The notes under the pieces are model-generated. The model was not told the origin of the DNA and searched no databases. It saw nothing but the letters and a program-made list of their open reading frames with translations. A stretch of 7,217 nt of DNA. It comes from SG8-41 sp035574195 (GTDB lineage Bacteria > Pseudomonadota > Gammaproteobacteria > Burkholderiales > SG8-41). The stretch spans positions 1 through 7,217 of the forward strand of contig DATLZE010000061.1 in the NCBI GenBank assembly GCA_035574195.1, read 5' to 3'. This document shows, one piece after another, positions 1 to 5,502 of the stretch; the first letter of the stretch is position 1, and each line of letters opens with the position of its first letter. A program made the translations under genes and the position numbers.

Positions 1-779
1 CCCGCCCCGCCTCCTTCTGCGGCGTGTTCGGCTACCGACCCAGTTACGGCGACCTGCGCACCGGGGGAGTGATGGAGTCCTCGGGATCGCTCGATACGCT
101 CGGCATTCTCGCGCGCTCGGTGGAAGACGTCGCGCTCTACCGCGACGTGCTGCTCGGAATCGAGCCCGAGCCGCTTCCCGAGGACATCGCCTCCCCGCGC
201 ATCGGATTCTGCAGGCCCTACTTCTGGGACCGGCTCGAGCCGGCGACGCAGGCGTTGCTCGAGCAGGCTGCGCGACGCCTCGCGCGTGCGGGAGCGAAGC
301 TCGCAGAGGTCACGCTCGCTGCAGCGGACTATGCGGTGCTCGAGGAAGCGCATCGCTGGATCTCGGGATTCGAGATGGCGCGCAACCTCGCCTGGGAAAT
401 CGCGCACCACTGGGAGCGGATCAGCGAGGGTCTGCGCGAGGGACGGCTCAAGGACGGGCTGGCGTGCAGCTACCAGCGTTATTGCGAGATGCGCGAGCGG
501 GTCGAGCACTGCCGCACGCTGGTCGCCCCGGTGCTGGCGCGTTACGATGCGCTGCTCGCGCCCGCAGCGGTGGGGGAGGCACCCCCCGGCACGCACCCGG
601 TCCCGCATCCGTACGTGTACATGATCTGGACCACGATGCACGTGCCCTCGATCGCGCTGCCCGTGTTTCGCGGCCCGAACGGTCTTCCGGTCGGCGCCCA
701 GCTCGTCGGCAGGCGCTCCCAGGACCGCCGGCTTCTCGCCGTGGCGCGCTGGGCCTATCGGGTCTTGCGGCAAGATTGA
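1..779 (+). CDS. Amidase-signature family hydrolase, C-terminal part (5' end outside window)
   Basis: C-terminal portion of an amidase-signature (AS) enzyme, a family that hydrolyses C-N amide bonds with a Ser-cisSer-Lys triad. The frame is open from base 3 and reads RPASFCGVFGYRPSYG, the conserved stretch just after the catalytic-serine signature (…R-x-P-[ASG]), so the Ser and Lys residues lie upstream, outside the window. A GTG at 24 falls inside this motif and is not a real start. The family's C-terminal hallmark is present near the end: VPSIALPVF, then GLPVGAQLVGRR and a helix ending in WAYRVL. The stop is TGA at 777-779. A Bug-type receptor starts 38 bp downstream on the same strand, so the two are probably co-transcribed, which suggests that the enzyme acts on an imported amide or ester-like substrate. 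The exact substrate (indoleacetamide, aryl amide, allophanate and others) cannot be told from this half. Confidence 0.9.
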   Translation, partial: RPASFCGVFGYRPSYGDLRTGGVMESSGSLDTLGILARSVEDVALYRDVLLGIEPEPLPEDIASPRIGFCRPYFWDRLEPATQALLEQAARRLARAGAKLAEVTLAAADYAVLEEAHRWISGFEMARNLAWEIAHHWERISEGLREGRLKDGLACSYQRYCEMRERVEHCRTLVAPVLARYDALLAPAAVGEAPPGTHPVPHPYVYMIWTTMHVPSIALPVFRGPNGLPVGAQLVGRRSQDRRLLAVARWAYRVLRQD

Positions 780-804
780 AGTCTTGCTGTGCCGCCAACG
801 CAAA

Positions 805-810
805 GAGGAG
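805..810 (+). promoter_or_regulatory. Ribosome binding site of the Bug receptor
   Basis: GAGGAG lies 7 bases before ATG 818. It fixes the start of the receptor gene, even though the reading frame is open from position 464, back inside the amidase gene. Confidence 0.75.
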
Positions 811-817
811 AGAAACG

Positions 818-1786
818 ATGAAGGCTGCCATATACGCACTCGGTGCCGCCGTGCTCGCGCTGGCCGGCGCAGGCGCTGCTGCCCAGAGCTATCCCACGAA
901 GCCGATCCGCGTGATCGTCCCCTTTCCCGCGGGCGAATCCATCGACGCGACCGCGCGCCTGATCGCGCAGCGCTGGCAGGCCGCGCTCGGCCAGCAGATG
1001 GTGATCGACAATCGCGGCGGTGCGGGCGGCACCATCGGCACGGAGCTGGTGGCGAAGGCGACGCCGGACGGCTACACGATCTCCTACGGCAACCTGGGGC
1101 CGCTGTCAATCGGCCCCAATCTCTACCAGAAGCTCGGCTACGATCTGTTTCGGGATCTCGCGCCGGTGTCGCAGGCAACGAGCCTGCCGTTCGTGCTGTT
1201 CGGCAGCACGACACTGCCCGCCCCCGGCATCCAGGAGCTGATCGCCTACGCCAAGTCGCGTCCCGGCGAGCTCAACTACGGCTCGACCGGAATCGGCTCG
1301 GGACTTCATCTGATGGGAGAGTTGTTCAAGCTCACCGCAGGCGTGAACATCGTGCACGTGCCTTTCAAGGGCGTGGCGCAGGCGCTACCCGAGATCGCGG
1401 CGGGGCGGTTGCACCTCGCCTTCAACACCATTCCCGCCTTCCTGCCGCACGTCAAGGCGGGCCGGCTGCGGGCCTATGTGATCACCGCCCCGAGGCGCTC
1501 CTCGCTTCTGCCCGAGGTGCCCGCGTGCACCGAGGTCGGGCTCGCGGGCCTCGATGCTTCGGCCTGGCACGGAGTGGTCGCTCCGGCCGGCACTCCGAGA
1601 GAAATTGTGGCCAGGTTGCAACGGACATTGGCGCAGACGCTCGCCGATCCGGAGGTAAAGAACCAGCTCGCGGCGGTCGGCGCCGAGCCCGTGGGCAGCA
1701 CACCCGAAGAGTTCGCGAAATTCATGCGCGCCGAATCCGCCAGGTGGGCGCGCGTCATCAAGGCGGGCGGCGTCAAGGTCGAATAA
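818..1786 (+). CDS. Bug/TctC-family tripartite tricarboxylate transporter substrate-binding protein
   Basis: Periplasmic solute receptor of 322 residues, the normal size for the Bug (Bordetella uptake gene) family. Residues 1-22 form a Sec signal peptide (MKAAIYALG…GAGAAA, with cleavage likely before Q23). The mature start YPTKPIRVIVPFPAG is the family hallmark. The usual glycine after PAG is Glu40 here, followed by S-I-D43-A-T-A-R. Further family motifs are NRGGAGGTIGTELVAKATPDGYT, split here as NRGGAGG then TIGTELVAKATPDGYT, then LNYGSTGIGSGLHLMGELF, VPFKG, and a C-terminal VGAEPVGSTPEEFAKF. Such receptors bind carboxylates or related small molecules. They either feed a TctAB permease or act as orphan sensors; no TctA or TctB is visible here. 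The amidase just upstream hints that the ligand may be its substrate or product (inference). Confidence 0.95.
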   Translation: MKAAIYALGAAVLALAGAGAAAQSYPTKPIRVIVPFPAGESIDATARLIAQRWQAALGQQMVIDNRGGAGGTIGTELVAKATPDGYTISYGNLGPLSIGPNLYQKLGYDLFRDLAPVSQATSLPFVLFGSTTLPAPGIQELIAYAKSRPGELNYGSTGIGSGLHLMGELFKLTAGVNIVHVPFKGVAQALPEIAAGRLHLAFNTIPAFLPHVKAGRLRAYVITAPRRSSLLPEVPACTEVGLAGLDASAWHGVVAPAGTPREIVARLQRTLAQTLADPEVKNQLAAVGAEPVGSTPEEFAKFMRAESARWARVIKAGGVKVE

Positions 1787-1800
1787 AAACGGGTGCGGGA

Positions 1801-1850
1801 AGCGGGCGCCGGACGGCCCCATTTCCGCCCGGCCGCGGGCGCTGCCCGCT
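1801..1850. terminator. Possible hairpin between converging genes
   Basis: AGCGGGC at 1801-1807 pairs with GCCCGCT at 1844-1850, and the GC-rich inner sequence can pair further. It sits in the 79-bp gap between the receptor stop (1786) and the LTXXQ gene stop (1866). No uridine tract follows on the + strand. On the - strand a T5 run (complement of AAAAA at 1786-1790) follows only after about 10 bases, so the terminator call is weak. Confidence 0.3.
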
Positions 1851-1865
1851 CTTGCGGCCCGCGCA

Positions 1866-2387
1866 TCAGACCCGGCCGCGGCCGTGGCCGGCGTGATGCA
1901 TGCCTCCGCGCCCGCGTGGCGCGAGCAGCTCGTCGGCGATCTGCCGCTGCTCGGGCGAGAGCGCCGCGTAGAGCGGTTTCAGCGCGGCGAGCGTCTCGCT
2001 GATGCGGGCGGAGGCGAGCGTCGCCATCGCCTGGCGCCGCTCCAGCCGCTCGACCGCGCTCGGGCGCGCGCGAGGCTGGCGCTCGGTCGGCTGCGCGCGC
2101 ATCTGCTCGATGCGGCCGGCGGCCTCGCGCGCGTGCTTGCGCAGCACCTCGGCGTAGGCGTTCCATTGCGGCTCCTGCTCGGGCGTGATCTTGAGCGCGG
2201 TCTTGAGGTAGGCGAGCCGCGCCTCGATGCGCTCGACCGGGGAGCGGAAGGCGCGCGGCGCCTCCTGCTGCCGGTGCGCGAAATGCTGCCCCGGCGCTGC
2301 GCTATCTTCGGCGCCCTGGGCGAGCGAGAGCGGTGCTGCCGTCGCGAGCCCCGCGGATGCCAGTGCGGCCACAATCAGCTTGTTCAT
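1866..2387 (-). CDS. Spy/CpxP-like LTXXQ-motif periplasmic protein
   Basis: Protein of 173 residues. Residues 1-23 form a signal peptide (MNKLIVAALASAGLATAAPL…SLA, with cleavage likely before Q24). The mature part is mostly charged helix and contains the two degenerate LTXXQ motifs that define the Spy/CpxP family: ITPEQ at 67-71 (with the following EPQWNAYAEVL) and LSPEQ at 143-147 (with RQIADELL). Known members are small cradle-like periplasmic chaperones (Spy) or inhibitors of the Cpx sensor kinase (CpxP). The tail MHHAGHGRG (163-171) is His/Gly-rich, as in some metal-responsive members. CGGAGG (plus-strand 2395-2400) lies 7 bases before the ATG and supports this start. The gene is transcribed away from 2600, and a response-regulator-like box lies about 105 bp upstream. 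The role is most likely envelope stress or metal stress, by family. Confidence 0.88.
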   Translation of the reverse strand: MNKLIVAALASAGLATAAPLSLAQGAEDSAAPGQHFAHRQQEAPRAFRSPVERIEARLAYLKTALKITPEQEPQWNAYAEVLRKHAREAAGRIEQMRAQPTERQPRARPSAVERLERRQAMATLASARISETLAALKPLYAALSPEQRQIADELLAPRGRGGMHHAGHGRGRV

Positions 2388-2394
2388 CGTTTTG

Positions 2395-2400
2395 CCTCCG
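2395..2400 (-). promoter_or_regulatory. Ribosome binding site of the LTXXQ protein gene
   Basis: Plus-strand CCTCCG reads CGGAGG on the coding strand, 7 bases before the ATG at 2387. Confidence 0.7.
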
Positions 2401-2492
2401 TAAAGCAGGTTCTCTCAGGAATCGTCCGCCCCTTTCGCCACAGGGGCTCACGGGCTCAGACCGCCACCATACTTCCTCGTTCGCGGCGAGGT

Positions 2493-2506
2493 TGTAACCG
2501 ATTGTA
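2493..2506 (-). promoter_or_regulatory. Direct-repeat box resembling OmpR-family (RstA-like) sites
   Basis: The plus strand has TTGTAA twice, at 2492-2497 and 2502-2507, with a 10-bp period. On the minus strand this reads TACA-N4-GTTACA, the same arrangement as the published E. coli RstA box (TACATNTNGTTACA), apart from the inner N4 bases. Tandem half-sites one helical turn apart are typical of OmpR/PhoB-family response regulators. The box is about 105 bp upstream of the LTXXQ gene start and about 95 bp upstream of the opposite gene, so it could serve either. No sensor or regulator gene of that class lies in the window. Confidence 0.4.
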
Positions 2507-2551
2507 AGGCGGCGGCTCGCGGGAGGCGGGAAGCGGCGCGCGCAATTTTCG

Positions 2552-2567
2552 ATTCCCGCGCGGGAAT
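2552..2567. promoter_or_regulatory. 16-bp perfect palindrome upstream of exported methyltransferase-like gene
   Basis: ATTCCCGCGCGGGAAT is its own reverse complement over all 16 bases. It ends 32 bp before ATG 2600. A weak -10-like TAGATT follows at 2570-2575 and a weak -35-like TTTTCG precedes at 2546-2551, so the palindrome would sit in the promoter spacer, a common place for a dimeric repressor or MerR-type site. This placement is inferred. Confidence 0.4.
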
Positions 2568-2585
2568 GGTAGATTCGAGGTTGCG

Positions 2586-2593
2586 AGGAGGAG
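2586..2593 (+). promoter_or_regulatory. Strong ribosome binding site before 2600
   Basis: AGGAGGAG begins at 2586. Its AGGAGG core lies 8 bases before ATG 2600 and fixes the start that carries the signal peptide. Confidence 0.8.
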
Positions 2594-2599
2594 ACGACG

Positions 2600-3544
2600 A
2601 TGGCAACCCGGAGCAAAGCCGGGAGCACGGCAGCCGTGCTGCTCGCCTGGATCGTGCTGTTGTGGCCGCAGCCGTCGCGCGCACAAGATGCCGCAAGCCC
2701 CGGCTTCGCCGAGGAGCAGGCGAAACTGGAGGAGATCTACCGGAGCCGGGGGCGGGAAGTCCCCAGGGGTTATGTCGTGGACCGCTCGCTCGAGGCGTAC
2801 ACCGGGATGCTGCCCGCCGAGTTCGACCGCGCGCTCGCGGAGCTCGGCCCGCAGGACCGCTGGCTCGACATCGGGGCAGGAGAAGGGCAGGCGATCCTGG
2901 ATTACTATACGTCCCGCTACGACAGGCTGCATCCCGAAGGGCGCAAGCGGCGCGGCAAGAAGGCGAAATCGGTCGCGATCTCGATCGAGGACAGGCGCAC
3001 ACCGCGGTGGCACAAGGCGGCTGCAGCCCTCGAGCGCGGCAAGGTGCAGTACCTGCACGGCAAGCGCCTGCGGGAGCACGCGCCGGAGGCCCTCGGCCGG
3101 TTCCGGCTCATCACCGACGTGATGGGCGGCTTCACCTACGCGCTCGACCTCTCCCGCTTCGTGCAGCGCGTGATGGATCTCCTCGAGCCGGACGGCAGCT
3201 TCTTCACCGTCCTTCAGGACGTGGAAGTGGAGCAGCAAACGAACCTGCCCTTCTACGATGGCTATCCGTTCTCGACCGAGATCGAGAACCCGGGCGGCCC
3301 GAAGGTGACGATTTGCTCGTGGTTGAAGCGCATCACTTGCGCCGAAGTGCGCTGCGAGCCGAAGGAGGACTGGATTCCGCCGATGGAGGCTTATCACGTC
3401 CGCAAGGTTTGCGAGAGCGCGACCGTTCCGCCGCTGGTGCCTGTCGAGTTCGCGGCGGGAACGCCGCCACTGCGGGGATACCGGCTCGCCGATGCGCCGC
3501 GCGGGCCGCTGCCCCAGGAGAGCGCGAGCGCCGGGCAGCGCTGA
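2600..3544 (+). CDS. Exported class I SAM-methyltransferase-fold protein
   Basis: Protein of 314 residues. Residues 1-28 look like a Sec signal peptide: Arg4 and Lys6, a hydrophobic core AAVLLAWIVLLW, and cleavage likely after S-R-A28. The mature region has a Rossmann-type methyltransferase core: motif I WLDIGAGEG at 88-96, a second strand ending in the acidic pair E130-D131 (VAISIEDRR), a strand RFRLITDVMGGF at about 166-177, and LLEPDGSFFTVLQDV after it. A basic insert rich in Arg and Lys lies at 115-123. The C-terminal third has four Cys residues (ICSW, ITCAEVRCEP, VCES) and no recognised domain. The substrate is unknown. Export is odd because SAM is a cytoplasmic cofactor. It could be membrane-anchored with a cytoplasmic domain, a binding protein that no longer catalyses, or a misjudged N-terminus, although the strong ribosome site argues against the last. 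It converges on a second such gene 9 bp away. Confidence 0.82.
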   Translation: MATRSKAGSTAAVLLAWIVLLWPQPSRAQDAASPGFAEEQAKLEEIYRSRGREVPRGYVVDRSLEAYTGMLPAEFDRALAELGPQDRWLDIGAGEGQAILDYYTSRYDRLHPEGRKRRGKKAKSVAISIEDRRTPRWHKAAAALERGKVQYLHGKRLREHAPEALGRFRLITDVMGGFTYALDLSRFVQRVMDLLEPDGSFFTVLQDVEVEQQTNLPFYDGYPFSTEIENPGGPKVTICSWLKRITCAEVRCEPKEDWIPPMEAYHVRKVCESATVPPLVPVEFAAGTPPLRGYRLADAPRGPLPQESASAGQR

Positions 3545-3553
3545 ATTTCCCGC

Positions 3554-4219
3554 TCAGTCCTGCGGGCGGAAGACCAGGAAGTACTGGTAGGGCAGGAATG
3601 TGTGCTCCGCGGCGAGCGTGTAGCCGGCGCGCGCGAGCTCGCGCCGGACGGTCGCATCCGGGATACGCGCGCTCTTCGGCGGCCCGACCGGGGACTCCGG
3701 CGTGTAGTCGATAATCGCGAGCCGCCCGCCGGGCTTGAGCGAGTCGCGGAGCGCGCGGAAATAGCGCTCGCGCGCGGGGAGGTGGTGGTAGGTGTTGACC
3801 ACGATCACCAGATCGACCGGCGCGGGAAGCCGCGGGTCGTCGGCCGCCGCCAGCTGTACGGCGAGGTTCGCGAGACCCTCGCGCCGCGCGCGCTGCTCGA
3901 GGTAGCGCACCATGTCCGGCTCCGCGTCCACGCCGAGGACGCGGCCCTGCGGCACGGCGCGCGCGAGCCGCACCGCAAAATAGCCGGTGCCCGCGCCGAT
4001 GTCGGCCACCGTCGCATCCGGTGCGAGTGCGAGCGCCCGGATCACCTCCTGCGGCCTCTGCCACTCGTCGCGCGCGGGATCGTCGAAGATCTGCGCCCAT
4101 TTTTCCGCGTCGCGGAATCGGTGCTGATGGTGATCCGCGGCCTGCGCGGGCGCGCAAGCCGCGCCGAGCGCGGCCAGCGCGAGCGCCGCGGCGCGCAGAA
4201 AAATGGAGAATTCTTTCAT
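3554..4219 (-). CDS. Second exported methyltransferase-like protein
   Basis: Protein of 221 residues from the ATG at 4219. Upstream in-frame GTGs at 4222 and 4255 would put charged residues (DGRYARKERN) before the signal, so the ATG is preferred, although its ribosome site is weak (an AAAAGAA stretch). Residues 1-27 form a signal peptide (MKEFSIFLRAAALALAALG…APAQA, cut before A28). The mature start is HHQHRF-rich, then EKWAQIFDDPARDEWQRP. The methyltransferase motifs are complete: motif I VADIGAGTG at 71-79, the acidic end of strand 2 at GVD98, VDLVIVVNTYHHL, and LKPGGRLAIIDY. The motifs are better preserved than in the neighbour at 2600, and the two proteins show no close overall similarity by eye. 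The substrate is unknown; the family is annotated only as a methyltransferase-domain protein. Confidence 0.85.
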   Translation of the reverse strand: MKEFSIFLRAAALALAALGAACAPAQAADHHQHRFRDAEKWAQIFDDPARDEWQRPQEVIRALALAPDATVADIGAGTGYFAVRLARAVPQGRVLGVDAEPDMVRYLEQRARREGLANLAVQLAAADDPRLPAPVDLVIVVNTYHHLPARERYFRALRDSLKPGGRLAIIDYTPESPVGPPKSARIPDATVRRELARAGYTLAAEHTFLPYQYFLVFRPQD

Positions 4220-4264
4220 CACGTTGCGTTCTTTTCGGGCGTAGCGTCCATCCACCGCGCAGCG

Positions 4265-4282
4265 CGGCGCGCATGCGCGCCG
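4265..4282. promoter_or_regulatory. 18-bp perfect palindrome in divergent region
   Basis: CGGCGCGCATGCGCGCCG is self-complementary over 18 bases. A shorter inverted repeat, CCGCGC-A-GCGCGG (4255-4267), abuts it. The palindrome lies between the divergent starts at 4219 (-) and 4338 (+), 11 bp upstream of a -10-like TATACT, so it is a candidate operator. GC-rich alternation makes chance palindromes more likely here. Confidence 0.35.
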
Positions 4283-4293
4283 GAGACTCCGCT

Positions 4294-4299
4294 TATACT
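4294..4299 (+). promoter_or_regulatory. Candidate -10 element for the small charged protein gene
   Basis: TATACT matches TATAAT at five of six positions in otherwise GC-rich DNA, 38 bp before ATG 4338. No good -35 hexamer is seen at 16-18 bp upstream; the 18-bp palindrome occupies most of that place, which would fit activator-dependent or repressed transcription. Confidence 0.4.
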
Positions 4300-4337
4300 A
4301 TCCCTGCTGCTTCCGAGCGCAACGAACGGGAGGTGCC

Positions 4338-4499
4338 ATGGGCGAAGCGCCCGAGAAGGAATCCGATCGCGAGCCCGATCCGAAGAGCGGGAAGGAGCGA
4401 GCCCGGAGGGCGGAGGAGGAGCGCAAGCGCGACGAAGAAGACATCCGCCGCGCCGTTGACGACGGGATGCAGGATCTGAGGGTCAGGAAGCCTGGATAG
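4338..4499 (+). CDS. Small, highly charged hypothetical protein (53 residues)
   Basis: Short gene starting at ATG 4338, with GGGAGGT (4328-4334) just before it and a TATACT -10-like element 38 bp upstream; it stops at TAG 4497-4499. The product begins MGEAPEKESDREPDPKSGK and continues with a stretch of alternating Arg/Lys and Glu/Asp (residues 19-38, including RRAEEERKRDEEDIRR), then AVDDGMQDLRVRKPG. More than half of its residues are charged, and it has no Cys, no membrane segment and no signal peptide. Residues 19-47 could form one long amphipathic helix or coiled coil. No family was recognised and no function is proposed. It ends 45 bp from the converging stop of the gene at 4545. The ribosome site and promoter-like box make it more credible than a chance frame. 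Larger frames crossing this interval on both strands have no recognisable content. Confidence 0.62.
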   Translation: MGEAPEKESDREPDPKSGKERARRAEEERKRDEEDIRRAVDDGMQDLRVRKPG

Positions 4500-4544
4500 G
4501 CAGCGGGTATCACGAGCCGCCGTCTCGCCGAGCGCCCCGTTGCG

Positions 4545-4958
4545 TCACGGCAACTGGATCTTGCCGCCGCCCGGAAAGCCCCCGGGGCCCATGCCGCCGA
4601 GCCCGCCCATGCCGCCCTGGGGCACGACGATGGAAGAGGCGGCCTGGCGCCGCAGCTCCTGCAGGTCGCGCATGGTGCGCTCGACCGCCTCCTTCGCCGC
4701 CGCCGCGAACTTGCCGACCGCCTCCTCCAGCGACTTCGCCTCGATTTCGAAGTTGATGGGGAGCGTGCCGACGGAGGTGAGGAGCTGGGCCTCGCCGACA
4801 TAGGCGGTCTCGCGGGCGGGATCGGGCGAGCCGTCGCTCTTGATCGGGATTAGCACGCGTATCGTCCCTACCCGGCGATCGGTCACGATTTCCTCGCGGT
4901 AGAGCGCCGCGGGGTCCATTCTGGGCTCGGTCGCCCGCTCCTCCGGTCTCTGGGCCAT
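4545..4958 (-). CDS. Conserved hypothetical protein with Gly-Gly-Met tail
   Basis: Protein of 137 residues from the ATG at 4958, with AGGA about 8 bases upstream. The frame stays open to 5195, but that extension is low-complexity and crosses the opposite promoter. No signal peptide or membrane segment is present, so it is likely cytoplasmic. Residues 20-75 look like a beta-rich domain (EEIVTDRRVGTIRVLIPI, YVGEAQLLTSVGTLPINFEI). Residues 76-107 form a helix (SLEEAVGKFAAAAKEAVE, then RTMRDLQELRRQA). A short linker SSIVVP leads to a Gly-rich tail at 115-132 built of GGM, GGL, GGM and GGF units and ending in GGGKIQLP. I believe similar unnamed proteins occur in other betaproteobacteria, but this is from memory. 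The function is unknown. The tail resembles the flexible GGM repeats at the GroEL C-terminus in composition only. Confidence 0.78.
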   Translation of the reverse strand: MAQRPEERATEPRMDPAALYREEIVTDRRVGTIRVLIPIKSDGSPDPARETAYVGEAQLLTSVGTLPINFEIEAKSLEEAVGKFAAAAKEAVERTMRDLQELRRQAASSIVVPQGGMGGLGGMGPGGFPGGGKIQLP

Positions 4959-5033
4959 GCTGTCGGTCCTGCGTCGGATTCGAAAGATAAAGCGTATCAG
5001 AAAACGCGGTCCGGGCGCACGGCGCATCGTTCT

Positions 5034-5049
5034 GTCGCCTGCAGGCGAC
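5034..5049. promoter_or_regulatory. 16-bp perfect palindrome upstream of PA2779-family gene
   Basis: GTCGCCTGCAGGCGAC is fully self-complementary. It lies in the 185-bp divergent region between starts 4958 (-) and 5144 (+), 26 bp upstream of the -35-like TTGACC at 5076. It is a possible operator or activator site. Confidence 0.35.
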
Positions 5050-5075
5050 GGGCCGCCGCTGGCGAAAAATCGCAA

Positions 5076-5105
5076 TTGACCGCGCGCTCGGGCGACGATT
5101 ACGAT
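5076..5105 (+). promoter_or_regulatory. Sigma70-like promoter of the PA2779-family gene
   Basis: TTGACC at 5076-5081 matches the -35 consensus at five of six bases. After an 18-bp spacer, TACGAT at 5100-5105 matches -10 at four of six. An inverted repeat, GACCGCGC (5078-5085) and GCGCGGTC (5107-5114), brackets the spacer and could be an operator. The start codon is 38 bp downstream of the -10. Confidence 0.5.
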
Positions 5106-5130
5106 TGCGCGGTCGTCAACCCGTACCGGC

Positions 5131-5137
5131 AAGGAGG
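5131..5137 (+). promoter_or_regulatory. Strong ribosome binding site of the PA2779-family gene
   Basis: AAGGAGG ends 6 bases before ATG 5144. It decides between this start and the earlier in-frame TTG at 5105, which would add 13 Arg-rich residues and overlap the promoter. Confidence 0.8.
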
Positions 5138-5143
5138 ATACGC

Positions 5144-5500
5144 ATGAGCCATCACGCCAGGAAGCTGTGCCAGTCGCTGTTGGCGGCGGGCGCATTGGTA
5201 CTGTCCGCCCCAGCCGCCCCGGCCGGGATCGTGGCGACCGAGGAGCTCGCGGCCGAGCTGCGCGCGCAGGCCGACCGCGAGCGCGTGCGCGAGTTCCTGG
5301 GCCGCGAGAACGTCGAGCGCGAGCTCAAGGCGCTCGGCGTCGCCCCCGAGCTGGCGAGGAAGCGCGTGGACGCGCTGACCGACGCGGAGGTTTCCGCCAT
5401 CGCCGGGAAACTCGAGCAGCTGCCGGCGGGCGCCGCGCTCGATCGCACCGACTGGATACTGATCCTTTTGGTCGCGATCCTGCTGATCGTGGCGCTCTAG
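5144..5500 (+). CDS. PA2779-family (DUF6627) membrane-anchored protein
   Basis: Protein of 118 residues. The N-terminus is a signal peptide or first membrane segment (residues 1-26, ending LVLSAPAAPA). The family core follows: QADRERVREFLGRENVERE, then LKALGV.P.LA.KRVDALTDAEVSAIAGKLEQLPAG. A C-terminal hydrophobic helix of about 15 residues (WILILLVAILLIVAL) ends at the stop. This order (signal, RERVR.FL core, VDALTDAE, PAG, terminal membrane helix) is that of the PA2779 family. The molecular function is not known. In many genomes the gene is paired with a PA2778-type cysteine peptidase; here the next gene is a DUF2237 protein. The core probably lies in the periplasm, tethered by the C-terminal helix. 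It has its own promoter and a strong ribosome site. Confidence 0.85.
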   Translation: MSHHARKLCQSLLAAGALVLSAPAAPAGIVATEELAAELRAQADRERVREFLGRENVERELKALGVAPELARKRVDALTDAEVSAIAGKLEQLPAGAALDRTDWILILLVAILLIVAL

Positions 5501-5502
5501 CG

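Noticed and set aside
24..26. GTG at 24 as the start of the amidase gene
   Set aside because: The frame continues upstream to the window edge with conserved amidase residues (RPASFCG), and the GTG codes for Val inside the motif FCGVFGY.
2456..3397. Minus-strand open frame of about 313 codons opposite the first exported methyltransferase-like gene
   Set aside because: It is an antisense shadow with no family motif; the plus-strand gene has a strong ribosome site, a signal peptide and a SAM motif.
4150..4219. Lipoprotein signal in the second methyltransferase-like protein (Cys22 after LGAA)
   Set aside because: The residue at -3 is Gly rather than Leu, Val or Ile, and a normal A-Q-A cleavage site follows five residues later, so a signal peptidase I site is more likely.
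3333..4274. Long open frame on the minus strand (about 313 codons) covering the ends of both methyltransferase-like genes
   Set aside because: The predicted product is Arg/Ala/Gly-rich low-complexity sequence, as expected for an out-of-frame reading of GC-rich genes. The in-frame readings show real family motifs.
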